Positions 1 to 6,707 are shown, counted from the stretch's first letter. The stretch: 10,552 nucleotides of DNA from Bacteroidaceae bacterium (GCA_017561285.1 JAFZDG010000193.1:1-10552); one strand, 5' to 3'. Made by a program: numbers and translations. Notes: a model not told the origin generated them from the sequence alone.

Positions 1-509
1 ATATAGGCCTGGACAACCAGAGTGGAGCCATACCCTGGCAACCCACCGACTGGCCCGGAACTCATATTACCACTGCCATATCGGGAGGTGACGACTACTA
101 CAACAACTTCCTCTTCAACGGCTGGCAACAAGGCGGATTCGGACTTGGCACACCAATGTCGCCCTCTATTATGTACAACACCGATGGCTATATGCGCTAT
201 CTCAACACACGAGTGAGAGGCTACCACGCAGCACTGCAAGGCTATCTGCACAACGAATGGCAATATCGCCTTATGGCCTCCTACCGCCAAGCATGGGGCA
301 CACCCTTCATACCTGCCAGCCACGACCTGTGCCAGTTTGCCTCGCTCATAGAGTGCACATACACCCCCGCCAAACTCGATGGATGGCAATTATGTGTAGC
401 AGCAGCAGTAGATGCAGGCAACCTTATAGGCAACAATTGGGGCATCAGCATCAGCATCGTCAAGAGCGGAACACTACTGAATTTCAACAAGAAAAACGAT
501 AAAAAATGA
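1..509 (+). CDS. Capsule assembly Wzi-family outer-membrane protein, C-terminal part (5' end outside window)
   Basis: The reading frame is open from base 3 with no start in the window and ends at TGA 507-509, giving about 168 visible residues. The segment reads as alternating aromatic/polar beta-strand-like sequence, with motifs I associate with Bacteroidales Wzi-like proteins: FNGWQQGGFGLGTPM, YNTDGYMRYLNTRVRGYH, ASYRQAWGTPFIP, and a late GNLIGNNWG followed by a strand-like end. E. coli Wzi is an outer-membrane beta-barrel lectin that anchors capsule to the surface; a related capsule or exopolysaccharide role is inferred. The stop overlaps the next gene's ATG (ATGA, 506-509), so the two are probably co-transcribed and translationally coupled. 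The N-terminal part, including any signal peptide, is not visible. Family call from motif memory only. Confidence 0.75.
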   Translation, partial: IGLDNQSGAIPWQPTDWPGTHITTAISGGDDYYNNFLFNGWQQGGFGLGTPMSPSIMYNTDGYMRYLNTRVRGYHAALQGYLHNEWQYRLMASYRQAWGTPFIPASHDLCQFASLIECTYTPAKLDGWQLCVAAAVDAGNLIGNNWGISISIVKSGTLLNFNKKNDKK

Positions 510-949
510 AACAACTCATATACATCCTACTCATCGTCATCGGCGCGACACTCACCTCCTGTATGCAAAACGGAGGCAACATAGGCTACCTCTACGGACA
601 ATGGCGACTCGAAGAAGTGACACACGACAACACCACATCGGTGTGCGATACAGTGTTTTTCTCGTTCCAATCCGATGTATTTCAGATACGCAAAATCATA
701 TACAACTCATACGACTACTCGGTGTTTATGGGATTATACCAACACAGCGACAATCACATCAAATTCAACATATACAACCACAACAGCAAAGAAGTCATCA
801 GCGAAGAAGACAAGCAAGCCATGCTCATAGACCTCGCATCGCTGCACATCGACACCACATCGCCCCTATTCCAAGTCATAAAACTCGACAACCGATATAT
901 GACACTCGAATACAACGATTACAAATATCACTTCAAGAAACTCAACTAA
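506..949 (+). CDS. Small lipoprotein, probable lipocalin-like domain (DUF4847-like)
   Basis: 147 aa. The N-terminus is a short lipoprotein signal (MKQLIYILLIVIGATLTSC) with lipobox L-T-S-C and predicted lipidated Cys19. The mature part opens with LYGQWRLEEVTHD, a G-x-W strand start common in lipocalin-like lipoproteins of Bacteroidales, and continues with alternating strand-like segments to a basic C-terminus (YHFKKLN). It overlaps the Wzi-like gene by 4 bp, which fixes the start and suggests a shared function at the outer membrane, possibly as a small partner of the capsule protein. No catalytic motif is seen. The DUF4847 assignment is tentative; it could be another lipocalin-like family. 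Confidence 0.7.
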   Translation: MKQLIYILLIVIGATLTSCMQNGGNIGYLYGQWRLEEVTHDNTTSVCDTVFFSFQSDVFQIRKIIYNSYDYSVFMGLYQHSDNHIKFNIYNHNSKEVISEEDKQAMLIDLASLHIDTTSPLFQVIKLDNRYMTLEYNDYKYHFKKLN

Positions 950-997
950 AATCGCAAATACCTCTTCCAAAAAGGAATAGTACAATCTATATAATTA

Positions 998-1031
998 CCG
1001 CCCCCAAATATTTCTTTGTATTTGGGGGCGG
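998..1031. terminator. Perfect 13-bp hairpin between convergent genes, probable bidirectional terminator
   Basis: CCGCCCCCAAATA (998-1010) and its exact complement TATTTGGGGGCGG (1019-1031) flank an 8-nt loop. The element lies between the convergent lipoprotein gene (ends 949) and tatC (ends 1051). The GC-rich stem base is followed only by weak T-rich sequence on either side, so termination efficiency is uncertain, but the position fits a shared terminator. Confidence 0.75.
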
Positions 1032-1050
1032 CGGCATACGTTTTAAATTC

Positions 1051-1842
1051 TTACTCTTGTTCCACCTTGATATTACGTATGGCAAATATACTCAATTCGT
1101 ACAGAGCATATATGGGCAACATCACTATAGTCAACGTAAATATATCACTCGTAGGAGTTATTACAGCAGCAATAACAGCTATCACCACAATGGCGTGACG
1201 GCGAAATCCCTTTAACAAGTCGGCATTGACAATACCGATGCGTGCCAATGTATATACAATAATGGGCAATTGAAATACAATACCCATCATCAACGTCAAC
1301 GTGGTAAATGTTGATATATAAGATGTCAGTGTAATAGTATTTTCGATAGATGCATCTACCTGATATGTTGCTAAGAAAAGAAACGAAACCGGAAATATAA
1401 CAAAATAGCTCATTAACAGTCCCAATGCAAACAACCCATATATAACGATAGCTATTATACCTGAATAACGTTTTTCGTGCTCATATAATGCCGGCGAGAT
1501 GTATATAAATAATTCCACTAATATATATGGCAATGTAAGCATAAACGCCACATAACACGAAGTAGTAATGTGTGTCATAAATTGTGCCGCAAGATCTGTG
1601 CTGATAAGTTTTATGTTATACTCATTACCAGCCATATTAACCCCAAGCAGAGATGCAAATTGCTCAATTGTGCGAAAGGTCACAAAATCGCTCGACAAAG
1701 GGGCTAACAACACATCAAATGTCATATCCTTGAAACAGAATATAACAATCGTAACACATAACAATGCACCTATAATGCGAAAGAGCATCTTGCGAAGTTC
1801 CTCAAGATGCTCTCCCACAGTCATAAGGCCACTATTTTCCAT
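1051..1842 (-). CDS. tatC: Sec-independent protein translocase TatC
   Basis: About 263 aa from the chosen start, the usual TatC size. TatC is the polytopic receptor that binds twin-arginine signal peptides and recruits TatA. Family marks, in order: N-terminal cytoplasmic HLEELRK, hydrophobic segments, the strongly conserved loop ISPALYEHEKR (its Glu corresponds to the signal-binding Glu of E. coli TatC), a YFVIFPVSFLFL segment, and TPTSDIFT before the last membrane segment. Six hydrophobic stretches are visible. Start: an upstream ATG at 1908 would overlap tatA by 65 bp. I prefer ATG 1842, one base after the tatA stop, because it yields the usual short tail before HLEELR; ATGs at 1890, 1863 and 1860 are alternatives. 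It is the last gene of the minus-strand array, whose peptides nearly all carry Tat-type signals. Confidence 0.95.
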   Translation of the reverse strand: MENSGLMTVGEHLEELRKMLFRIIGALLCVTIVIFCFKDMTFDVLLAPLSSDFVTFRTIEQFASLLGVNMAGNEYNIKLISTDLAAQFMTHITTSCYVAFMLTLPYILVELFIYISPALYEHEKRYSGIIAIVIYGLFALGLLMSYFVIFPVSFLFLATYQVDASIENTITLTSYISTFTTLTLMMGIVFQLPIIVYTLARIGIVNADLLKGFRRHAIVVIAVIAAVITPTSDIFTLTIVMLPIYALYELSIFAIRNIKVEQE

Positions 1843-1843
1843 T

Positions 1844-2059
1844 TCATTCTCTTGTTGCATCATCGCGGTGAGTATGGGGTTGTTCTTCATAACGATGTTG
1901 CGGTTCATCTTCGGTTATCTCGTGCATACCTTCTTTAAACGAACGAACACCTTGTCCCAAGCCTTTCATAAGCTCTGGTATTTTCTTACCACCAAAAAGC
2001 AACAGCACCAAGGCACAAATAATGATTATCTCTGTTGCGCCTATCATACACAGTGTCAT
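1844..2059 (-). CDS. tatA: Twin-arginine translocase subunit TatA/TatE
   Basis: About 71 aa. TatA forms the pore-forming multimer of the Tat pathway. The sequence is textbook: a short N-terminus, one transmembrane helix (IIIICALVLLLF), the FGGKKIPELMKGLGQGVRSFKEGM hinge and amphipathic helix, then a charged His/Glu-rich tail. Start: the frame opens at TTG 2065, overlapping the upstream stop as TTGA; ATG 2059 is used here, while ATG 2047 (MIGATE...) matches the commonest TatA start and is equally possible. It lies between the 89-aa peptide-modification gene (ends 2062) and tatC, packed tightly, so co-transcription with the modification genes is likely. No tatB-like second subunit appears in the window; many Bacteroidetes work with TatA and TatC only. 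Confidence 0.95.
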   Translation of the reverse strand: MTLCMIGATEIIIICALVLLLFGGKKIPELMKGLGQGVRSFKEGMHEITEDEPQHRYEEQPHTHRDDATRE

Positions 2060-2061
2060 AA

Positions 2062-2331
2062 TCAATATACTAAAAAGATTTCACAAGTTTCAAAGTTTAT
2101 CTCCCAGTTACCATTTTCTGCACTTTCCCAATTATACTTTTGGCTCATCGAGTCCCACCATTGTTGGAACTTAGTACCTGTCTCGCCCAAATCTCGGACA
2201 AGTTTTTCGTACAACTCGGCATTATCGGCAGAGAGTATCTTTGCCAACTCATTCAATCCATTACGACGCTCAAAAAGCATCTGAATTTCGTTTTTCTCTT
2301 CAAGTGTTACTTGACCTACTAATTTTTTCAT
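2062..2331 (-). CDS. CXXX repeat peptide modification system protein (small accessory protein)
   Basis: 89 aa, cytoplasmic: no signal peptide and no transmembrane helix. It begins MKKLVGQVTLEEKNEIQMLFERR, charged and helix-prone, with Trp pairs near the middle (FQQWWDSM) and a single Cys near the C-terminus. From memory, NCBI defines a small 'CXXX repeat peptide modification system protein' family of this size that travels with CXXX-repeat radical SAM loci, and this sequence fits its N-terminal pattern. Its biochemical role is unknown; a chaperone or substrate-presenting function, like RRE/PqqD proteins in other RiPP systems, is only a guess. It starts 6 bp after the last precursor gene and ends at the tatA start, physically bridging peptide and export genes. 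Confidence 0.8.
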   Translation of the reverse strand: MKKLVGQVTLEEKNEIQMLFERRNGLNELAKILSADNAELYEKLVRDLGETGTKFQQWWDSMSQKYNWESAENGNWEINFETCEIFLVY

Positions 2332-2337
2332 ATAAAA

Positions 2338-2760
2338 TTAATGATTAAATTCAATACTATCTTTTTTTATTGTTAAAGTTTTATTACTGCCAGAACAGCC
2401 TGTACAAACAGTCTCACACATATCCTTACAGCCTTTACTGCAACCATATTCACACGCTCGCTTACAGTTAGATGTACAAGCACCACACATTCCCTTATGC
2501 GTACCTTTACAGCCTTTACTGCAACCATATTCACACGCTCGCATACAGTTAGATGTACAAGTACCACACATTCCCTTATGCGTACCTTTACAGTCTTTAT
2601 AGCAAGTTGACGAGCATCCATTACAAGTAGTAGAGGGGATACTATCTTGTTTGATAGAAGCTAGACCGCCGGTTACTCCGGTTGTTATCAAAAAAATAGG
2701 CAAAATCTTCAATCCTATTTTCTTGAACAGATTTCGTCGAGTTACAATATCTTTTTTCAT
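2338..2760 (-). CDS. CXXX-repeat precursor peptide with Tat signal (H; two 27-residue tandem repeats)
   Basis: 140 aa, start ATG 2760. The N-terminus VTRRNLFKK (Arg8-Arg9) followed by KILPIFLITTGVTGG is a Tat-type signal. The mature part has 19 Cys, mostly at i, i+4 spacing, and includes two near-identical 27-residue units (CKGT-HKGM-CGxC-TSNC-xRAC-EYGC-SKG), differing at two residues. Within each unit a His takes the place of a Cys in the 4-residue register (C-KGT-H-KGM-C). After the last Cys a non-repetitive tail of about 20 residues ends EFNH, unlike most siblings. It lies 1 bp after the preceding precursor and 6 bp before the 89-aa accessory gene. Presumed substrate of the radical SAM maturases; a metal-binding peptide is the main alternative reading. 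Confidence 0.85.
   Translation of the reverse strand: MKKDIVTRRNLFKKIGLKILPIFLITTGVTGGLASIKQDSIPSTTCNGCSSTCYKDCKGTHKGMCGTCTSNCMRACEYGCSKGCKGTHKGMCGACTSNCKRACEYGCSKGCKDMCETVCTGCSGSNKTLTIKKDSIEFNH
2428..2589. repeat. Two tandem 81-bp direct repeats inside precursor H
   Basis: Copies 2428-2508 and 2509-2589 differ at two positions (by eye), so 79/81 bases match. The 81-bp unit is 27 codons, keeping frame and adding one cassette with six cysteines. The near identity points to recent duplication. Confidence 0.9.
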
Positions 2761-2761
2761 T

Positions 2762-3067
2762 CTACATTCTAATTATCGAATCACATACTGTAGTATCTGT
2801 AGGAATGGTATATTGTGAGGAGTATAAACAATTTCCCACACAAGAAATATTGCAATGATTGGTACAAGTACCCTTACAAGAACCCTTACATGATCCTCTA
2901 CAAGAACCAAGACATTCACCTCTGCAAGCACCCTTACATCCGGCCTTACATCCGTTAGAACGTTCAGAAGCCATTATTTTTATAAGTGGCATCTGAGCAA
3001 GAAGCATTATAGGAAGAACTTTATTAATAGTCTTACGAATTAATAAACGCCTACTTATTTTTTTCAT
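2762..3067 (-). CDS. CXXX-repeat precursor peptide with Tat signal (G; cationic)
   Basis: 101 aa. SRRLLIRK (Arg6-Arg7) and a hydrophobic stretch KVLPIMLLAQMPLIKIMA make a Tat signal, with plausible signal-peptidase cleavage after IMA (about residue 33). The mature part is an uninterrupted run of eleven CXXX units rich in Lys/Arg directly after Cys (CKAG, CKGA, CRGE, CLGS, CRGS, CKGS, CKGT, CTNH, CNIS, CVGN, CLYS), so the core is strongly basic. A further Cys lies in the C-terminal tail (TTVCDSIIRM). The next precursor begins 1 bp after its stop. The gene starts only 9 bp after the stop of the out-of-frame tail that follows precursor F. Confidence 0.85.
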   Translation of the reverse strand: MKKISRRLLIRKTINKVLPIMLLAQMPLIKIMASERSNGCKAGCKGACRGECLGSCRGSCKGSCKGTCTNHCNISCVGNCLYSSQYTIPTDTTVCDSIIRM

Positions 3068-3076
3068 AATTAAAAT

Positions 3077-3168
3077 TTAATTACATTGTTTACATTTTTC
3101 TACTCCTTTTCCACTTCCGCCGCATAGGGGATATGTTCCAACAGATTCATCAGGTAATCTTAAAAAAA
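3077..3168 (-). other. Out-of-frame Cys-containing tail behind precursor F (possible frameshift extension)
   Basis: Precursor F stops at 3162-3160 immediately after a run of seven T (minus strand, 3168-3162). In the -1 frame the sequence stays open for about 28 codons, including PLCGGSGKGVEKCKQCN, and stops at 3079-3077, just 9 bp before the next ATG (3067). The tail has no start codon of its own and contains a Cys-Gly-rich motif, so it looks like the displaced C-terminus of precursor F. It could be reached by a one-base indel (real or sequencing) in the homopolymer, transcript slippage or ribosomal frameshifting. Chance openness over 28 codons cannot be excluded. Confidence 0.45.
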
Positions 3169-3636
3169 TGATTTTGATGTTCCGGAACAATCGCCTACAC
3201 AAGACTGGGAACAATCGCCTGTACATGTTCTATAACAATCACCACTACAAGAGCTATAACAATCACCACTACAAGTGCTATCGCATTGTGTTGAACATCC
3301 TACCCCACAAGCATACTTACAATCTCTTTCACAATTCATCCAGCAACTATTACCACAATCACCCGTACAATAGTTATTGCAATTTTCACTGCATGATACG
3401 GCACATATAGTTCGACAAGTAGTACGACACTCGCCTGTACACAAATTATTACAAGTTCCTTTGCACGCAAGTGTACAATCAACACATCCTCTATTTACCT
3501 CTATCAAGGGCTCATCCTTATTACAAGACGTTAGCGTTCCTATTATAGGAGCAATAAAGAGTGTTGATACTACGGAGACCGCTTTACGAAATAATTTTCT
3601 GCGAGAGAAGTATTCTTTTATTTGCTTTTTTACCAT
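3160..3636 (-). CDS. CXXX-repeat precursor with Tat signal and lipobox (F; probable lipoprotein)
   Basis: 158 aa, the longest precursor. FSRRKLFRK (Arg12-Arg13), then a hydrophobic stretch ending GTLTSC; Cys38 sits in a lipobox (L-T-S-C) and is followed by N-K-D-E. After that come 26 Cys: a first Cys spaced by two residues, then 25 CXXX units in strict 4-residue register. The last third consists of CxxxCxGD octads, making this core acidic. The ATG lies 7 bp inside the end of the upstream maturase gene (ATGGTAA overlap), indicating translational coupling. It lacks the LPI motif shared by the other seven signals. The C-terminus SKSFF falls at a T7 tract and may not be the true end (see the tail at 3077-3168). 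Inferred to be a radical SAM substrate exported by Tat and lipidated. Confidence 0.85.
   Translation of the reverse strand: MVKKQIKEYFSRRKLFRKAVSVVSTLFIAPIIGTLTSCNKDEPLIEVNRGCVDCTLACKGTCNNLCTGECRTTCRTICAVSCSENCNNYCTGDCGNSCWMNCERDCKYACGVGCSTQCDSTCSGDCYSSCSGDCYRTCTGDCSQSCVGDCSGTSKSFF
3186..3281. repeat. Four tandem 24-bp repeats within precursor F
   Basis: Units begin at 3186, 3210, 3234 and 3258. The last two differ at a single base near the end, and the first two are more diverged. Each unit encodes one eight-residue CxxxCxGD module on the minus strand. Confidence 0.85.
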
Positions 3637-4601
3637 TTATTTGCCTTTTCAAAGGGATCGAGACATTCAAGAACCTCTATACCATTCCTTTCGGGAAGGA
3701 ACTCTCCATACGTACGAATGCTTGTGAGCAATTGAGCAGCCACATTGCGCTCAATATGTGCCACTACACATTGTTCGCGCGAAGGTGTGTTTACCTCATA
3801 GGTAGTCTTGCGATTAAGCCATACACAACGTTTACATTGGTAAGCATCGCAATGTCGACAGATTGGAGCGTGATCAAGACGATAGAGTTGCGGATTTTTT
3901 ATATCCAATCCATCAATAAGATTACCCACATTATACTTACTCTTACCCAAACCGAAATCATCATCTTCGTTGGCTAAGTAAAAAGCAGGACACACATAAA
4001 AACAACCATCTGGGGCAAGTGTAATACTCTCATATCCGGCATTACAATTGTTCATCTTATCGAGCATCATACGGTCGGTAAGTAGATTGAGTTGAGGACT
4101 CTTTCCGGCCACATATAATTTTTCGACCTCTTTGGCAAAACTCTCAAGCACAATTTTATAAGTTTCACAATCGGCATCGGTAAAGGTTTCTACATCGGTT
4201 ATTACAATATTCAGTCGTGTTACAGCCGGTAATACCATCTTTATTTCCTCACTGTAAGCAAACAAAGAATCCTTTGTAATACGCAACACATAGATACCAT
4301 TCTCTCGGAATGTAAAACCTTTTTCCCAACCATTCAGTACTATAACATCGGCATTATTTATCATTGTTGAGTGAGATGATACTATTTTGCTGTTATCGAT
4401 GCTCTCCATTTCCTCTATATACTCGGCAGGCAACTCATAGTCGGGCAATACATATTGTATCATCAAGTTCTCTTTCATAGCCCACAAAATACCGGCACGC
4501 AAATCGTCTAACGAAATAAGGCGTTTTTCATTTCTTATATTGGTATAATGGCAGTACGATGTACTTGTATCATCCAATTGTATAATGAGATATTGTAACA
4601 T
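3630..4601 (-). CDS. CXXX repeat peptide maturase (SPASM-like, no radical SAM cysteines)
   Basis: 323 aa, cytoplasmic. The N-terminal half (residues 1-180) has no CX3CX2C cluster motif. The C-terminal third has a SPASM-like cysteine pattern: Cys186, Cys200 and Cys204 in ITLAPDGCFYVCPAF, then NVGNLIDGLDI, then Cys248/251/256/259 in CRHCDAYQCKRC, and Cys278. The D-G-x-Y/F-x-x-C-P and N-V-G-N-L motifs are those of auxiliary Fe-S binding SPASM domains. From memory, NCBI names such partners 'CXXX repeat peptide maturase'. I infer a degenerate radical SAM-fold protein that binds auxiliary clusters and may present the substrate to the true radical SAM enzyme, encoded 3 bp upstream. The stop overlaps precursor F's start. 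Confidence 0.85.
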   Translation of the reverse strand: MLQYLIIQLDDTSTSYCHYTNIRNEKRLISLDDLRAGILWAMKENLMIQYVLPDYELPAEYIEEMESIDNSKIVSSHSTMINNADVIVLNGWEKGFTFRENGIYVLRITKDSLFAYSEEIKMVLPAVTRLNIVITDVETFTDADCETYKIVLESFAKEVEKLYVAGKSPQLNLLTDRMMLDKMNNCNAGYESITLAPDGCFYVCPAFYLANEDDDFGLGKSKYNVGNLIDGLDIKNPQLYRLDHAPICRHCDAYQCKRCVWLNRKTTYEVNTPSREQCVVAHIERNVAAQLLTSIRTYGEFLPERNGIEVLECLDPFEKANKW

Positions 4602-4604
4602 AAC

Positions 4605-5864
4605 TTAGCAATTGTTTTTATTGTCCGACATTTTGGTATGTTCTATAGCCTTCTCTTGGGCAATACCTTCGAGTTCAAGTTTACGATAAAGCTTGTTCCA
4701 ATAGTAATTATTGGCTCTTACTCTCGCCTTATGCATCTTACAAATAGCCGTAGCACGTTGATATATGGTAGGCGTATCGGCGGCATCGTAATTCTCACCT
4801 TGACACCATGCACATCCACCAGCCACCTCACAGTCGATACACTCTTGTGTCGACTGTGTACAACGGTCGAGTGTGAAGAAAGGACGCAACTTATTTTTGT
4901 CTATACCATCATTAACGTTTCCTATAATCCAAGCTTTCTTATCGCGCAACGAATATTGTGCAAAGCGGGTACAGGGGTAGAAATTACCGGCTGCGTCTAT
5001 TGATAGCATTTTACCGGCACCGCACCAATTTGTGTTTTCATAGACACAATCCATAGGTTTACCCATATTCTCTGTAAAGAAAGAGCATGAATATTCTTTA
5101 TAATACTCGCCATCGATAATGGCATCGGCCAATTGCATCAGTTGTGCCTCAAAGAGTGTATCATCACCCTCTTTCCACACATCTTCAAAAACACAATTAA
5201 TATTCACCTCGTGAATACCCAATGAATACAAGTGCAAAACAGACTCACAGATGTAAGGTATATCGGCACTCGATATGGTTACCTTTGTTCCCGCACCCGG
5301 AAATTGCTCCAACCACAAAGGAATGTTGCGAACCACATCATCGTACGAACCTCGCTCCTCTTGAGGCTGCGGTGCAATACCTTGTTCCATCTCGGGAGTT
5401 TTCCATATTCTGTTTAGATCATGCTTTTGTTGCGTACCATCGATAGTTATACCTATCGAAAGGTGTTCGCGATTTTTCTTGATAAAATCCTGCACTTTGT
5501 CGGTATGGTAGTTGATACCATTGGTCGAGAAACTGAAACGATATGAATTAAACCAGTGGTGATTACGACGATACAACTCTACCTTGATATAATCACAGAT
5601 TTTATCAATCAACTCTATCTCAAGAAAAGGCTCTCCACCTATAAAATCCCATATGACACTATCCTCCTTGAAATCCTCCTCATTGTCAAGGATATAGTCT
5701 ATAGCTTGCTTGGCTACCTCCCAAGACATACGCTCTTTGGTATTCTTTCCAACCAAGTAGCAATACTTACAAGCCAACTGGCAGTCCTTCGTAACGATGA
5801 AGGTGATGTTTTTCGCAATACCATCCTGCCAACTACTGTTATGTTTCTTTATTTTTTCTTCCAT
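4605..5864 (-). CDS. Radical SAM/SPASM peptide maturase, CXXX-repeat target family
   Basis: 419 aa. The radical SAM cluster motif CQLACKYC (Cys28, Cys32, Cys35) binds the 4Fe-4S that cleaves S-adenosylmethionine; GGEP at 76-79 is the SAM amino-group motif. Further core features include FSFSTNG (about 110-116) and IGITIDGT (about 137-144). The C-terminal SPASM domain shows Cys281 (CGAG), IDAAGNFYPC (Cys298), IIGNVNDG (313-320), Cys335, CIDC (342/345), CAWC (351/354) and Cys375, enough for two auxiliary clusters. SPASM radical SAM enzymes commonly modify ribosomal peptides, e.g. Cys thioether cross-links in SCIFF/ranthipeptides and PapB; a cross-linking reaction on the CXXX cores is inferred. 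It starts 12 bp after precursor E and ends 3 bp before the partner maturase. The protein ends in Cys. Confidence 0.93.
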   Translation of the reverse strand: MEEKIKKHNSSWQDGIAKNITFIVTKDCQLACKYCYLVGKNTKERMSWEVAKQAIDYILDNEEDFKEDSVIWDFIGGEPFLEIELIDKICDYIKVELYRRNHHWFNSYRFSFSTNGINYHTDKVQDFIKKNREHLSIGITIDGTQQKHDLNRIWKTPEMEQGIAPQPQEERGSYDDVVRNIPLWLEQFPGAGTKVTISSADIPYICESVLHLYSLGIHEVNINCVFEDVWKEGDDTLFEAQLMQLADAIIDGEYYKEYSCSFFTENMGKPMDCVYENTNWCGAGKMLSIDAAGNFYPCTRFAQYSLRDKKAWIIGNVNDGIDKNKLRPFFTLDRCTQSTQECIDCEVAGGCAWCQGENYDAADTPTIYQRATAICKMHKARVRANNYYWNKLYRKLELEGIAQEKAIEHTKMSDNKNNC

Positions 5865-5876
5865 CTTCTTATATCA

Positions 5877-6287
5877 TTAATATACTGAATGTTCGCTATA
5901 ACTAGAGCATTGTGCTATGCACGTCCCAGAACATCCATTTCCACATCCTATCCGACAAGCTTCTGTACATGAGGAACATCCATAAGAACAAGTATCTGTA
6001 CAGCCCCCTTTACAACCACTTCCACAAGCAACTGCGCATTGGTCTAGACATGTATTTAAACAGCCATTAACACAAGTATTACCACAACTCATCAAGCAAC
6101 CAAACAAGCATGTACCATAACAGGTGTTATAACAACTGCCCATACAAGACCATCCGCAACCATACTGAGTCGAAGCTTTAAGTTGTTGCGGCAAAAAGGC
6201 TCCTACAAAACTAATAGCCCCCAAAATCGGTAGAAGTTTTTTTGATGTCTTCTTAAGGAAAGTCCGTCTATCTATATTTTTCTTCAT
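5877..6287 (-). CDS. CXXX-repeat precursor peptide with Tat signal (E)
   Basis: 136 aa. NIDRRTFLKK (Arg7-Arg8) is the closest match in the set to the Tat consensus R-R-x-F-L-K, followed by KKLLPILGAISFVGAF and a likely cleavage after LKA (about residue 39). The mature part has 22 Cys in CXXX register apart from one CxxC (CSSC). Unlike F and G, the intervening residues are small or hydrophobic, with few charges (CLFG, CLMS, CVNG, CLNT). The C-terminus is HSVY. It is the last precursor before the maturases, with 12 bp to the radical SAM start codon, so expression is probably coupled. Confidence 0.85.
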   Translation of the reverse strand: MKKNIDRRTFLKKTSKKLLPILGAISFVGAFLPQQLKASTQYGCGWSCMGSCYNTCYGTCLFGCLMSCGNTCVNGCLNTCLDQCAVACGSGCKGGCTDTCSYGCSSCTEACRIGCGNGCSGTCIAQCSSYSEHSVY

Positions 6288-6354
6288 TTAGCACTTACCA
6301 TAAAAGAATAATAAACATTATTACCCTATAAGAACTTTCATTTAGTACTATAAA

Positions 6355-6660
6355 CTAATATGTATTAGCACGTTCACATGTACCATAGCACGTTCCACTA
6401 CAGGTTCCAAAACAAGTCCTTTCACAGCCTCCAGAACATGAATTTGTACAATTAGTTCGACAAGCATGATTACTACAAGCCGTGAAACAACCAGTATAGC
6501 AACTTGCCTGACAACCATACTCACACCCCATTGAAACTTTACCTGCTTGTACTATACCCGGTATATTACCCAATAAAGCAATTGATACAATAGGTAATAG
6601 CTTTTTAGTCGCTTTTTTAAAAAAAACTCGTCTGCTTTGTAGATTTTTATTGTCTGCCAT
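6355..6660 (-). CDS. CXXX-repeat precursor peptide with Tat signal (D)
   Basis: 101 aa, ATG 6660. QSRRVFFKKATKKLLPIVSIALL (Arg10-Arg11) is a Tat signal with probable cleavage after VQA (about residue 39). The mature part has 13 Cys in CXXX spacing except for one five-residue step (CSNHAC), and ends CERANTY. Several units carry aromatic residues before Gly-Thr (CFGT, CYGT). The 47-bp and 67-bp gaps on either side contain no convincing terminator, consistent with one transcript. Confidence 0.85.
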   Translation of the reverse strand: MADNKNLQSRRVFFKKATKKLLPIVSIALLGNIPGIVQAGKVSMGCEYGCQASCYTGCFTACSNHACRTNCTNSCSGGCERTCFGTCSGTCYGTCERANTY

Positions 6661-6707
6661 ATCAATTATAGTTTATCATTACTTAATCTTGCAAATCATA
6701 TTTGAAA

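Noticed and set aside
1843..1908. Upstream tatC start at ATG 1908
   Set aside because: It would overlap tatA by 65 bp and adds an N-terminal extension unlike TatC families; ATG 1842 fits better, though not proven.
3186..3281. Regular short repeats that could suggest a CRISPR array
   Set aside because: The 24-bp units abut without spacers, keep the reading frame and encode CxxxCxGD modules, and there are no cas genes.
3168..3410. Plus-strand reading frame rich in Tyr, Asn and His across precursor F
   Set aside because: It is the antisense of the CXXX repeats; the periodic Tyr/Asn/His pattern is what the opposite strand of Cys/Gly/Asp codons gives.
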